Numbered from the stretch's first letter, positions 17,399-25,666 are shown. The stretch is 64,000 nt of DNA from Sediminicoccus sp. KRV36 (GCF_023243115.1 NZ_CP085081.1:2976001-3040000), one strand, 5' to 3'. Notes: generated from the letters alone by a model not told the origin. Program-made: numbers and translations.

Positions 17399-18705
17399 GC
17401 CGCCGGCGGGGTGGTTTCCTCACGCACCGCCAGCACCTTGTCCACGCGGCGGCCATCCATGTCGAGAATCTCGAAGCGCCAGCCGGCATGGGCGATGCGG
17501 TCGCCCTCCCGCGGGATGCGCTGCAGCAGGGCCAGCATCAGCCCCGCCACCGTGTGATAGGCGCCCGATTGCGGCGGCAGTTCGAAGGCGTCCAGCCGCT
17601 CGCGCAGTTCATCCAGCGCCATCATCCCATCCAGCAGGAGCGAACCGTCATAGCGCTGCACGGCGGAGGGCTTCCCCGATTCCGGCGCGGGGCCAAGCTC
17701 GCCCACGATCGCTTCCAGCAGGTCGGACGCGGTGACGATGCCTTCGAAGCTGCCATATTCGTCGAGCACCAGGGCCAGGCCCAGCGCATCGGTGCGCAGC
17801 CGCTCCAGCGCATCCAGCGCCGAAAGGCTGTCCGGCATGACGATGGGCTGGCGCAAGGCGCGGCCGAGATCCAGCGGAGCGCCCTCCAGCATCTGGTCCA
17901 GCAGATCCTTGGCGGCGACCACGCCCAGCACATTATCCACCCGCCCCTCGGCGACGACGAAGCGCGTCAGCGGCTCAGCCCGGATGGCGGCGGCGATATC
18001 GGCGGGCGACGCGTTGCGGTCGAGCCAGCCGACCTCGGGGCGCGGCGTCATCAGGGCGCGCACCGGGCGGTCCGCCAGGCGCAGCACGCGCTCGATCATC
18101 TGGCGTTCATTGTGGTCCAGCGCGCCGGCCTGGGCGCCCTCGGCCACCACGGCCTTCACCTCCTCCTCGGTCACGCTCTGGTCGGTCGGCTGATAGGCGC
18201 CAAAGAGGCGCAGGATCAGTGCTGAGGATTGCGAGAGGAACCAGATGAAGGGCCCCGTGACGCGGGCCAGGGCGGTCAGTGGCAAGGCGAGGGCGGAAGC
18301 CACCTTCTCCGGGTTGCGCAGCGCCAATTGCTTGGGAACCAGCTCGCCCAGGATCAGATTCAGGTAGGTGATGGTCATGACGACGAAGAAGAAGGCCAGC
18401 TCATGCCCCAGATTGACCATGAAGGGGTAGGTTTCCAGCCAGTCGCCAAAGGGCCCCGCGATGGCGGCACCGCCGAACACGCCGGCCAGGATGCCCACCA
18501 GGGTGATGCCCACCTGCACCGTCGGCAGAAAGCGCTGGGGGTCCTCCTGCAGGGCAAGTGCGGCGGCAGCACCCAGGCTGCCCTGCCGCTCCATCGCCAG
18601 CAGCCGCCCCTTGCGCGAGGAGACGACCGCCAGCTCGCTCATGGCGAAGATGCCGTTGAGCAGCGTGAGGAGCAGAACAAAGATGATTTCAAGGCTGACA
18701 CCCAT
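17371..18705 (-). CDS. CNNM/CorC-type hemolysin-related membrane protein with CBS domains
   Basis: A 444-residue inner-membrane protein of the DUF21-CBS-CorC_HlyC architecture, linked to divalent metal (magnesium/cobalt) homeostasis rather than true haemolysis. The DUF21 membrane region spans about residues 1-190, with motifs NGIFAMSELAVVSSRKGRL near residue 17 and LILGELVPKQLALRNPEKVA near residues 116-135. Two CBS units follow (about 215-335, with ALMTPRPEVGWLD), and the CorC_HlyC domain closes the protein (about 350-430). The 3' end overlaps the response-regulator gene by 28 bp tail to tail. Confidence 0.92.
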   Translation of the reverse strand: MGVSLEIIFVLLLTLLNGIFAMSELAVVSSRKGRLLAMERQGSLGAAAALALQEDPQRFLPTVQVGITLVGILAGVFGGAAIAGPFGDWLETYPFMVNLGHELAFFFVVMTITYLNLILGELVPKQLALRNPEKVASALALPLTALARVTGPFIWFLSQSSALILRLFGAYQPTDQSVTEEEVKAVVAEGAQAGALDHNERQMIERVLRLADRPVRALMTPRPEVGWLDRNASPADIAAAIRAEPLTRFVVAEGRVDNVLGVVAAKDLLDQMLEGAPLDLGRALRQPIVMPDSLSALDALERLRTDALGLALVLDEYGSFEGIVTASDLLEAIVGELGPAPESGKPSAVQRYDGSLLLDGMMALDELRERLDAFELPPQSGAYHTVAGLMLALLQRIPREGDRIAHAGWRFEILDMDGRRVDKVLAVREETTPPAAQSLGGTKI

Positions 18706-18796
18706 GGCGCAGCGTGTAGAGCAGAAACCGCCCCACTGAAATCACCAGCGCCATGAATCACTTGCGCGGCGCGCGCGATGGGGTTGTTCTGCGCCG

Positions 18797-19237
18797 ATGG
18801 ACACGACGACACGCCGCACCGCCTGGCTGCTGGGCCTGGCCGGGCTTCTTCCCTTCGCCGGCAGCGCGCTGGCGTTTTTCGCCGCACCAGACCCGTGGCA
18901 AGGCTTCGCGGAAGGGGCGCTGATCGCCTATGGCGCGGTGATCCTCAGCTTCCTGGGGGCCGTGCATTGGGGCCTCGCGCTGCGCGCCCCGGTTGAGGAA
19001 GCTGCGATGGGGCCAGCGCGGCTGACCCTGGGCATCGTGCCCGCCCTGCTCGGCTGGGTTGCATTGCTGCTGCCCGACGTCTTCGGGCTGACCATCCTGG
19101 CGCTGGCGATACTCGGCACCGCCGGAATGGAGCAATGGGCCCATGGCCGTGGCCTGGTGCCTGCCGATTATCTCGTGCTGCGCTGGGTGCTCTCGATTGC
19201 CGCGGCACTTTGCCTGATGGCGCCGATCACCGGGTAA
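18797..19237 (+). CDS. DUF3429 family small membrane protein
   Basis: A 146-residue protein with about four to five hydrophobic segments, starting at residue 8 (TAWLLGLAGLLPFAGSALAF). The family-like stretch AYGAVILSFLGAVHWGLALR is near residues 44-63, and LLGWVALLLPDVFGL follows. These fit DUF3429, which has no known activity. ATG 18797 is the only sensible start. The gene is divergent from the CorC-like gene; the 91-bp gap should hold both promoters. Confidence 0.82.
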   Translation: MDTTTRRTAWLLGLAGLLPFAGSALAFFAAPDPWQGFAEGALIAYGAVILSFLGAVHWGLALRAPVEEAAMGPARLTLGIVPALLGWVALLLPDVFGLTILALAILGTAGMEQWAHGRGLVPADYLVLRWVLSIAAALCLMAPITG

Positions 19238-19311
19238 GTCGCTACACAACCTGGAATTGTTTCCGGCCTCGGTCGGATCATCCTGGGCTGCATGCGGGAA
19301 AGAAGTAAATC

Positions 19312-19354
19312 TTGTCTTAAAATAGGAGATGTGTTATAAAATTGTTAACACAAT
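19312..19354 (+). promoter_or_regulatory. Sigma-70-like promoter with overlapping palindrome
   Basis: TTGTCT at 19312-19317 and TATAAA at 19335-19340 are separated by 17 bp, a good housekeeping promoter and unusual for this GC-rich window. The palindrome ATTGTTAACACAAT at 19341-19354 lies just where transcription would start and could be an operator. The start codon of the next gene is at 19371. Confidence 0.65.
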
Positions 19355-19370
19355 CCCTGTGGAGACCGTG

Positions 19371-19643
19371 ATGGCCGAAATCCTGCCCTTCCCGCACAAG
19401 CCCGAAGACCGCCTGCGCGCCGCCCTGCGCTGCCTGGATGACGCGCTGACCGAACAGAAGCTCGCTTTCACCGAATTCCGCACCAACCTCGCCGCACTCG
19501 GCGGGGCCGTCGCCGGGCTGGAAAGCAGCGTGCAGAATTATCGCGGCACGCTGGCCGCCACGCAGCAGGATGTGGCCAAGAGCCATGCCGCCGCCCGCCG
19601 CCTGGAGGCCACGGCCGAGATCTGGTTGAACCAGGCCCGCTGA
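19371..19643 (+). CDS. Small coiled-coil protein, unknown function
   Basis: A 90-residue, mostly alpha-helical protein starting MAEILPFPHKPEDRLRAALR. It has heptad-like hydrophobic spacing from about residue 15 to 85 (LAALGGAVAGLESSVQNYRG, then LEATAEIWLNQ). There is no signal peptide or membrane segment. ATG 19371 follows a ggag ribosome site by 6 bases; an upstream in-frame ATG at 19329 lies within the promoter. The pattern resembles short hypothetical proteins seen in Acetobacteraceae, but I cannot give a function. It stands 9 bp before the SRAP gene. Confidence 0.75.
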   Translation: MAEILPFPHKPEDRLRAALRCLDDALTEQKLAFTEFRTNLAALGGAVAGLESSVQNYRGTLAATQQDVAKSHAAARRLEATAEIWLNQAR

Positions 19644-19652
19644 CGCGCCGCC

Positions 19653-20411
19653 ATGTGCGGGCGCTATTTCCTGCAGCGCGATCCGGCCGGGCTGGTCCGG
19701 TATTTCGACGCAAGCCCGCCCACGCCGAATCACCCGCCCTCCTGGAACATCGCACCCACCCAGCCAGGACTCGTGTTGCGACGAAACCCGCAAACCGGCA
19801 CCCGCCATCTGGATGTGCTGCGCTGGGGCCTGGTCCCGCATTGGGCCCGGGACGCGACAGGTGCGGCACGGCTGATCAATGCCCGCGCCGAGACATTGCT
19901 GGAAAAGCCCAGCTTCCGTGACGCCTTCCGCAAGCGCCGCTGCCTGGTGCCGATGGATGGATTTTTCGAATGGGCGCAGAACGCCACCCCGAAGCAGCCC
20001 TTTGCGGTCGCCTTGCGCAGCGGCGCCCCGATGGCGGTCGCGGGATTATGGGAAGGCTGGCGCCAGCCCGATGGCACCTGGCTGCGCAGCTACAGCGTGA
20101 TCACCTGCGCCGCCGCCGGGCGGCAGGCCCAGCTGCACCCGCGCATGCCGGTGATCCTGCCCCCGGAGGATTGGCCCGCCTGGCTGGGCGAAACACACGC
20201 CACGGAAGAAGCCCTGCCCGCCTTGCTGCGGCCGGCCGATGATGGATTGCTGGCCTTCTGGCCGGTTGCGCCCCGCATCGGCCGTGTCGCCGAAAATGAC
20301 GCGGGGCTCATTCTGCCGTCACCCGAAGGCGTGGCTGAGGGATGGCCGAACCTCCGTGATTCCCCGCCCGATTGGGGGGAACCACTGGCCGATCCGCAGA
20401 TGCCTCCCTGA
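19653..20411 (+). CDS. SRAP/YedK-type abasic-site DNA-protein crosslink peptidase-like protein
   Basis: A member of the SOS-response-associated peptidase family (HMCES/YedK). Family members form a covalent bond between Cys2 and abasic sites in single-stranded DNA to protect them. The 252 residues begin MCGRYFLQ, with the essential Cys at position 2. The catalytic Glu lies in DGFFEWAQ near residue 107 and the His in LHPRMPVILPPEDW near residue 161. All key residues are present. The stop lies 5 bp from the stop of the opposing dksA-like gene, leaving no room for a separate terminator. Confidence 0.92.
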   Translation: MCGRYFLQRDPAGLVRYFDASPPTPNHPPSWNIAPTQPGLVLRRNPQTGTRHLDVLRWGLVPHWARDATGAARLINARAETLLEKPSFRDAFRKRRCLVPMDGFFEWAQNATPKQPFAVALRSGAPMAVAGLWEGWRQPDGTWLRSYSVITCAAAGRQAQLHPRMPVILPPEDWPAWLGETHATEEALPALLRPADDGLLAFWPVAPRIGRVAENDAGLILPSPEGVAEGWPNLRDSPPDWGEPLADPQMPP

Positions 20412-20416
20412 GGAGG

Positions 20417-20833
20417 TCAGTCGTCGCGGTGGACTTTTTCCATCCGCTCGTGACGCTCCTGCGCCTCGATGGACATGGTGGCGATGGGGCGGGCTTCGAG
20501 GCGACGCAGGCCGATCGGCTCGAAGGTTTCCTCGCAATAGCCATAGGTGCCCTGGGCGATCCGCTCGATGGCCTGATCAATCTTGCTGATCAGCTTGCGG
20601 GCGCGGTCCCGGGTGCGAAGCTCCAGGGCGCGATCGGTCTCGACGCTGGCGCGGTCGGTCAGATCGGCTTCGGTGATGCCCCCGGCGGAGAGCGAATTCA
20701 GCGTGGCACCAGCCTCACGCAGCAATTCATGGCGCCAGCGCAGCAGCTTCTGACGGAAGTATTCCTGCTGCAGGGCATTCATGAACTCTTCGTCTTCTGA
20801 TGGACGATAATCGGACGGCAGGGTGACGACCAT
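20417..20833 (-). CDS. dksA: DksA-family RNA polymerase-binding transcription factor
   Basis: A coiled-coil factor that enters the RNA polymerase secondary channel and works with ppGpp. The 138 residues have the long helical hairpin (about 30-95, with FMNALQQEYFRQKLLRWRHE near 15-34). The C-terminal zinc-finger-like region TYGYCEETFEPIGLRRLEAR comes next, and then ERHERMEK. Only one cysteine remains in that region, instead of the four of E. coli DksA; this is common in alphaproteobacterial DksA proteins. The start ATG at 20833 has a ggggagg ribosome site about 10 bases upstream; a longer frame reaches 20881. Confidence 0.88.
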   Translation of the reverse strand: MVVTLPSDYRPSEDEEFMNALQQEYFRQKLLRWRHELLREAGATLNSLSAGGITEADLTDRASVETDRALELRTRDRARKLISKIDQAIERIAQGTYGYCEETFEPIGLRRLEARPIATMSIEAQERHERMEKVHRDD

Positions 20834-20983
20834 GAGCCTGTACCTCCCCTCGTGGCGCTTCCGGCCCGACGCCAGAAGCAATCCCGGGGCGGCCGGACCA
20901 TAGGCAAATGCGCGGCGCTCGCCAAGGGGTGAATCACGCCAAGTGCATGGTCCTGAAATGATTTAACGCGATTGTCCTCGGCC

Positions 20984-21370
20984 TTACCCGCCGCGGCGGG
21001 CGAGTTCGATGCGCGCCCGTAGCGAAATCGCGTCGGTGATCTCGCGCAGCGCAGGGTCGGCCCCGGCCTCGCCCTCGGCGAGCATGGCGAGTCGGGAAAG
21101 CCGGGCCGAATCAATGCCGCCGTCGAGCAATGCCAATTGCAGCCCCGCCAGTTCCCGCAGCACGGCCGCCCCCCGGCGCCGGGCCGCCGCATCACGCTCG
21201 GCCGGACTCCATCCCTCCTGCAGGCCGAGCATGCCGAAGGAGCCCTGGACGGACCCGGCCGCCGAAGCCGCCCGGGGTGCCGCCTCGGGCAGGGTGAACC
21301 CGCCGGAGGCCGGACGGCGGCGGATCTGATCGCGTGCTGGGGCCTGGGAACCCCGGATCGGTGGCAGCAT
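20984..21370 (-). CDS. fliX: FliX-like flagellar assembly regulator
   Basis: A 128-residue cytoplasmic protein resembling FliX, the class II flagellar assembly factor of Caulobacter that works with the regulator FlbD. Matching features are the unordered N-terminus with SGGFTLPE near residue 22, a central SFGMLGLQEGWS-like region, and a helical C-terminal half with LRELAGLQLALLDGG and LSRLAMLAEGEAGADPALRE. It lies divergent from flgI across a 206-bp gap, as fliX-flgI pairs do in other alphaproteobacteria. The assignment leans on both sequence style and context. Confidence 0.78.
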   Translation of the reverse strand: MLPPIRGSQAPARDQIRRRPASGGFTLPEAAPRAASAAGSVQGSFGMLGLQEGWSPAERDAAARRRGAAVLRELAGLQLALLDGGIDSARLSRLAMLAEGEAGADPALREITDAISLRARIELARRGG

Positions 21371-21576
21371 CTTTCACCCTTTCCTGGCAGCGGCGTTTTC
21401 TGCCGGCGCCTCGTGTCACCAGGCGGCAAGCCCGCCCCTGTCCCGGCAAGTCCTGCCCCCTGAAACCCGCCCTGGGCCGGAAAATCGCCCGCCTGAACTG
21501 GCACGCGGATTGCGCAATGCGGATTGCGGAAGACCAAAACACCAGCAGGGCGAAATCGTGACGGCGGCAGCGCGGA

Positions 21577-22713
21577 GTGGCAAAGACAGTGAGCGCAAAT
21601 TCTTTCGGTTTGATGAAGTTCCCGATGATCCTGCTCGGGCTTGGGCTGGTCCTCTGGCCTGCCCTGCTGGCCGCCCAGCCCGTGCGCATCAAGGACATCG
21701 CCGATGTCGAAGGCGTGCGCGACAACCAGCTGGTCGGCTACGGCCTCGTCGTCGGGCTGCCCGGCACGGGGGACCGGCTGCGTACGGCCATCTTCACCCG
21801 CCAGTCCCTCGTCGGGATGCTGGAGCGGCTGGGCGTCAACACGCGTGACAATGAGGCGCGGCTGGATACGCGCAACATCGCCGCCGTGATGGTGACGGCC
21901 AACCTCCCCGCCTTCGCCCAGCCGGGCAGCCGGATTGATGTCGCCGTCTCCTCGTTGGGCGATGCCTCCAACCTCACCGGTGGCACGCTGCTGGTCACAC
22001 CTCTGCTCGGCGCCGATGGCGCGGTCTATGCCGTGGCCCAGGGTGCGGTGGCCACAGGTGCGATCGCGGCGCGTGGGGCGGGCGCTTCCGTCGCGCGCGG
22101 CGTGCCGACCTCGGCGCGGATTTCCTCGGGCGCCATCGTCGAGCGCGCGGTGCCCTACACCCTGGCGGGGCGGGACCATGTGCGCCTCTCGCTCCGCAAT
22201 CCGGATTTCACCACGGCCCAGCGCATCGCCGCCGCCATCAATGGCCGCGCGGGCGGCGTGGCCCGCGCCGTGGACCCGCGCACGGTGCTGCTGACGCTGG
22301 GTGGGCGGGACCCCATGGGGTTCATCACCCAGATCGAGCAATTGCGAATCCAGCCCGACCAGATCGCTCGCGTCATCATCGAGGAAGCCTCGGGCACCAT
22401 CGTCATGGGCGAGCAGGTGCGGGTCTCCACCGTCGCCATCGCGCAGGGCAACCTGACCATCCGCATCAGCGAAACGCCCCAGGTCAGCCAGCCCAATGCG
22501 CTGGCCGGCGGCGAGACCGTCGTTGTGCCACGCACCCAGATCGAGGTGGATGACCAGGCCGAGCGCCGGATGGGCGTGCTGCGCGGCGGCGTCACCCTCA
22601 GCGAATTGGTGCGCGGGCTGAACAGCCTGGGTGTCGGCCCGCGCGACCTCATCACAATCCTGCAAAGCATCAAGGCGGCCGGCGCGCTCCAGGCCGAGTT
22701 GGAGGTTCGTTGA
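21577..22713 (+). CDS. flgI: Flagellar P-ring protein FlgI
   Basis: Forms the periplasmic P-ring around the flagellar rod. The protein has a signal peptide (core MILLGLGLVLWPALLAAQP) followed directly by the family start VRIKDIADVEGVRDNQLVGY and GLVVGLPGTGD. The C-terminus has GVTLSELVRGLNSLGVGPRD and ends ELEVR. The start is uncertain: GTG 21577, GTG 21589 (ggag 11 bases upstream) or ATG 21613, which leaves a compact signal peptide. With 366-378 residues the length is normal. No flgA or flgH is adjacent; flgJ-like and flgN-like genes follow without gaps. Confidence 0.94.
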   Translation: MAKTVSANSFGLMKFPMILLGLGLVLWPALLAAQPVRIKDIADVEGVRDNQLVGYGLVVGLPGTGDRLRTAIFTRQSLVGMLERLGVNTRDNEARLDTRNIAAVMVTANLPAFAQPGSRIDVAVSSLGDASNLTGGTLLVTPLLGADGAVYAVAQGAVATGAIAARGAGASVARGVPTSARISSGAIVERAVPYTLAGRDHVRLSLRNPDFTTAQRIAAAINGRAGGVARAVDPRTVLLTLGGRDPMGFITQIEQLRIQPDQIARVIIEEASGTIVMGEQVRVSTVAIAQGNLTIRISETPQVSQPNALAGGETVVVPRTQIEVDDQAERRMGVLRGGVTLSELVRGLNSLGVGPRDLITILQSIKAAGALQAELEVR

Positions 22714-23034
22714 ATGATCACCCTGAACACCGCCCCCCCCGCCGGCGGCACGCCCACGCCCCCGCGCATGCGGCAGACCGCCCAGGCCTTCGAGGCGCAG
22801 GTGCTCGCACAGCTCATGCAGCCCGCCTTCGATACGGTGGACACCTCGAAATCCGCCTTTGGCGGCGGCTCGGCCGAGGCGCAGTGGCGCCCGATGATGG
22901 TCGAGGCCTTCGCCGCCGGCGCCGCCCGTTCCGGCCAGGGAATCCGCATCCAGGACATGGTGCTGCGGCACATGCTCCGGCTGCAGGAGCAAGCCGGCAC
23001 CACCCCCACCACCCAACAGGAGAACCGCCCATGA
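22714..23034 (+). CDS. Rod-binding protein (FlgJ N-terminal-like)
   Basis: A 106-residue protein matching the rod-binding part of FlgJ but without the muramidase domain, as is usual in alphaproteobacteria. The core is AQAFEAQVLAQLMQPAFDTV near residues 24-43, then GGGSAEAQWRPMMVEAFA, the FlgJ-type hallmark. The Pro/Thr-rich N- and C-termini are low complexity. It starts immediately after the flgI stop and its stop overlaps the next ATG (ATGATGA at 23031). It probably caps or aids rod assembly through the P-ring. Confidence 0.84.
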   Translation: MITLNTAPPAGGTPTPPRMRQTAQAFEAQVLAQLMQPAFDTVDTSKSAFGGGSAEAQWRPMMVEAFAAGAARSGQGIRIQDMVLRHMLRLQEQAGTTPTTQQENRP

Positions 23035-23432
23035 TGGACGCCGTGATCGCCGCCGGAGAGCGCCTGGCCGAGGCCCTGCGCGCCGAGAACGAGGCGCTGG
23101 CCGCACTCGACCTGACGCGCGCCGCTGCCATGGCCACGCGCAAGATGCAGGCGACGGACGCCTTCGCCGCCGCCACCGCCGCCGCCACCCGGACCCAGTC
23201 CCGCGCCGAGGGGCCGCTGCGCGAGGCGGCGGAACACCTCGCCGCCAATCTCTCCAGCCTCGGCCAGGAGAATCGCAAGCTGCTGGAGGCGGCCATCGCG
23301 CTGCAATCGCGCGTGATCGAGACCATCGCCGGGGCGGCACGGCCGTTGGCGGCCGCGCCGGGTTATGGCCGGGCGGGGCGCAGCCGCTCGCCGGTCCAGG
23401 CCGCCGCCATGGCCTTGGCGACGCGGGTGTGA
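23031..23432 (+). CDS. FlgN-like flagellar chaperone candidate
   Basis: A 133-residue, highly alanine-rich helical protein beginning MMDAVIAAGERLAEALRAEN. The early EALAALDL motif, the KxxA.xAF segment (RKMQATDAFAAA) and the late ENRKLLEAAIALQSRVI stretch resemble FlgN-type export chaperones, which escort hook-associated proteins. The C-terminal tail (GYGRAGRSRSPVQAAAMALA) is like that of alphaproteobacterial FlgN-like proteins. Coupled to the rod-binding gene by overlapping start and stop. Sequence alone is weak; the assignment depends on context. Confidence 0.65.
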   Translation: MMDAVIAAGERLAEALRAENEALAALDLTRAAAMATRKMQATDAFAAATAAATRTQSRAEGPLREAAEHLAANLSSLGQENRKLLEAAIALQSRVIETIAGAARPLAAAPGYGRAGRSRSPVQAAAMALATRV

Positions 23433-23487
23433 CGCATCGGCACCGGCTGGCCTGACAGCCGGCCGCGCCTGGGCTATCAGCGCCAGC

Positions 23488-24252
23488 ATGGATGGCGCTG
23501 AGGATGACCCGGACTGGCAGGCGCTGCGCGAAGGGCGGGGCGGCCGGCTCGCCGCGCTCTTCGCGCCCTTGCTGGTGCCGCCCGACGCCGCCGATGGCTG
23601 CCTCGTCATCGGCCGCCTGGCGCAGACGCTGGATGGGCGGATCGCCACCCTCTCGGGCAACAGCAAATGGATCGGCGGGCCGGGTGATCTGCGCCACACG
23701 CACCGGCTGCGGGCGCTGTGCGATGCCGTGATCGTCGGTGCGGGCACCATCCGCGCCGATGACCCACAGCTCACCACCCGGCTATGCAGCGGCGCCTCCC
23801 CGGTGCGGGTGGTGCTGGATGCGGGGCGGCGGCTGGGCCTGGATTACGGCATCTTCCGCGGCGGCCCGCCCACGCTGCTGGTGACGGCCGAGCCCGGCCC
23901 GGCCACCCATGGCACTGCCGAGGCGCTGCTTGTGCCGCGCGCCCCATCGGGCGGGCTGGATCTTGCCGCCTTGTTGCGGGCCCTGGCTGCCCGGGGCCTG
24001 ACGCGCATCTTTGTCGAAGGCGGCGGGCAGACCGTCTCGGGCTTCCTGGCCGCCGGCCTGCTGGACCGCCTGCATGTGACGGTGGCGCCGATGATCCTCG
24101 GCTCCGGCCGGCCTGCCTTTGATTTGCCCGAAGTCGGGCGCATCGAGCAGGGAATGCGCTTCACCTGGACCTGCCACGACATCGCCCCCGATGTGCTATT
24201 CGACATCGCGCTGGACCGACGCACCCCGCATGGGCGTACACCGCATGAGTGA
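23488..24252 (+). CDS. RibD C-terminal-type (dihydrofolate-reductase-like) reductase
   Basis: A 254-residue NADPH-dependent reductase of the RibD C-terminal family. It lacks the RibD deaminase domain. Family motifs are IGRLAQTLDGRIATLSGNSK near residues 40-59, IVGAGTIRADDPQLTTR near residues 84-100, FVEGGGQTVSGFLAAGLLDR near residues 174-193 and MILGSG near residue 203. Enzymes of this kind reduce the ribose of a pyrimidine intermediate, or related pterin or pyrimidine substrates. No other riboflavin gene is near. It opens a five-gene unit and its stop overlaps the next start. Confidence 0.86.
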   Translation: MDGAEDDPDWQALREGRGGRLAALFAPLLVPPDAADGCLVIGRLAQTLDGRIATLSGNSKWIGGPGDLRHTHRLRALCDAVIVGAGTIRADDPQLTTRLCSGASPVRVVLDAGRRLGLDYGIFRGGPPTLLVTAEPGPATHGTAEALLVPRAPSGGLDLAALLRALAARGLTRIFVEGGGQTVSGFLAAGLLDRLHVTVAPMILGSGRPAFDLPEVGRIEQGMRFTWTCHDIAPDVLFDIALDRRTPHGRTPHE

Positions 24253-25240
24253 CCGTCGCGAAACCATGGCGCAGGCCCTTTGGCATGTGGCGCCCGGGAA
24301 GGCCGAACTGCGCGCGGCCCGCCTCGCCTTGCCGGCCGAGGGTGAATTGCTGGTCCAGGCGCTGACCTCCGGCCTCTCACGCGGCACGGAGCGCCTGGTG
24401 CATCACGGCCGCGTGCCCGCCTCCCAGCATGCGGCCATGCGCTGCCCGATGCAGGAGGGCGATTTCGGCTTCCCCGTGAAATACGGCTATGCGGCGGTCG
24501 GCCGGGTCGAGCAGGGTGCGCCGGAATTCCTGGGCCGGCGCGTCTTCGCGCTGCATCCGCATCAGTCGCGCTTCGTCATTCCCGCGCATTTCTGCGCGCT
24601 GATCCCCGATGGCGTCAGCGATGACCGCGCCTGCCTCGGCGCCAATATGGAAACCGCGCTGAATGTGATGTGGGACGCCGCACCGCGCCTGGGCGAACGC
24701 GCCCTCATCATCGGTGCCGGCGTGGTCGGCCTGCTTTGCGCCTTCCTGCTGGCGCGCATGCCGGGTGTCGCGGTGACGGTGGTGGACCGGGACCCGGCCA
24801 AGGCCGCCCTGGCCCGCGGCTTCGGCGCGGATTTCGCCCTGCCGGACGCCGCCCCGCGCGATCAGGAACTCATCATCCATGCCAGCGCCAGCGCGGCCGG
24901 GCTGCGCCTCGCCCTCGCCTGCGCGGCGTTCGAGGGACGCATCCTCGAAGCCAGCTGGTTCGGCGATGCCGAGCCCGCCTTGCCGCTGGGGGCGGAATTC
25001 CACCAGAAGCGCCTGCAACTGATCTCGACGCAGGTGGGCAGCGTTTCGCCCGCCATGCGCGGGCGGCGCAGCCATGGGCAGCGCATGGCGCTTGCCCTCT
25101 CCCTGCTGGAGGATGCGCGGCTGGACGCTCTGCTCGGCCCCGTCGTGGCCTTTGAAGATTTGCCCGCGTCCCTACCTGCGCTTCTGGACCCGCCCCCCGG
25201 CGCGCCACAACCGCTTTGCCCCGTCATCCGCTACGCCTGA
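24245..25240 (+). CDS. Alcohol-dehydrogenase-like oxidoreductase (MDR family), zinc site not evident
   Basis: A 331-residue medium-chain dehydrogenase/reductase-like protein. The N-terminal GroES-like part has SGLSRGTERLVHHGRVPASQ near residues 45-64. The Rossmann part has LIIGAGVVGLLCAFLLAR near residue 156 and VTVVDRDPAKAALARGFGAD near residue 179. The usual catalytic zinc motif GHExxG and the four-Cys loop are absent; KYGYAAVGRVE takes the place of GHE. So it is likely a zinc-independent member of the type paired with biosynthetic clusters. ATG 24245 overlaps the RibD-type gene; ATG 24272 is an alternative. It ends 14 bp before the pterin-synthase-like gene. Confidence 0.83.
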   Translation: MSDRRETMAQALWHVAPGKAELRAARLALPAEGELLVQALTSGLSRGTERLVHHGRVPASQHAAMRCPMQEGDFGFPVKYGYAAVGRVEQGAPEFLGRRVFALHPHQSRFVIPAHFCALIPDGVSDDRACLGANMETALNVMWDAAPRLGERALIIGAGVVGLLCAFLLARMPGVAVTVVDRDPAKAALARGFGADFALPDAAPRDQELIIHASASAAGLRLALACAAFEGRILEASWFGDAEPALPLGAEFHQKRLQLISTQVGSVSPAMRGRRSHGQRMALALSLLEDARLDALLGPVVAFEDLPASLPALLDPPPGAPQPLCPVIRYA

Positions 25241-25254
25241 AGGAAATCTCCAGC

Positions 25255-25656
25255 ATGTTCAGCCTCACCGTCGTGGACCACATCATGGTCGCGCATTCCT
25301 TTCGCGGCGCGGAATTCGGCCCGGCGCAACGCCTGCACGGCGCGACCTTCGTGGTGGAGGCCGAGTTCCGTGCCGAGAAGCTGGACCATCTGCATCTGCT
25401 GATCGATATCGGCCTCGCCAAGGATGAGTTGCGCAAGATCCTGAGCGGGATGGATTACCGCAACCTCGATGAGGAGCAGGTCTTCGCAGGCAAGAACACC
25501 ACCACCGAATATCTCTGCCTGCACATCCATGGCCTGCTCTCAGCCGCCTGCCGCGATGGCCGCATGGGCCCGGGTGGCGATGGCGTCAGCGGCATCAAGG
25601 TGCTGCTGCGCGAAAGCCACATCGCCTGGGCCGCGTTCGAAGGCCCCGTCGCGTGA
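25255..25656 (+). CDS. Divergent 6-pyruvoyl-tetrahydropterin synthase/QueD-like protein
   Basis: A 133-residue protein of the PTPS/6-carboxytetrahydropterin synthase fold. The zinc-region histidines are partly kept: IMVAHSFRG near residue 13 and LHGATFVVEAEF near residue 28. The third ligand of the usual HGHxY motif is replaced (HGA), and the QueD-type Cys-x3-His is missing. Later parts fit the fold: LLIDIGLAKDELRKIL near residue 48, MDYRNLDEEQ, NTTTEYLCLHIHGLL near residue 83 and the catalytic-type Glu in LRESHIAW near residue 120. No other queuosine gene is near, so a role in queuosine synthesis is unlikely. It sits in the middle of the five-gene unit. Confidence 0.82.
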   Translation: MFSLTVVDHIMVAHSFRGAEFGPAQRLHGATFVVEAEFRAEKLDHLHLLIDIGLAKDELRKILSGMDYRNLDEEQVFAGKNTTTEYLCLHIHGLLSAACRDGRMGPGGDGVSGIKVLLRESHIAWAAFEGPVA

Positions 25657-25666
25657 GGCAGCAGGC

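Noticed and set aside
17371..18705. CorC-like gene as a haemolysin
   Set aside because: The DUF21-CBS-CorC_HlyC layout points to metal homeostasis; haemolysin names are historical.
20779..23703. Open frame of about 974 codons on the minus strand across dksA, fliX and flgI
   Set aside because: It spans several confident genes on both strands and has shadow-like composition.
25255..25656. The PTPS-like gene as queD of queuosine synthesis
   Set aside because: The QueD motif is altered and no queC, queE or queF is nearby.
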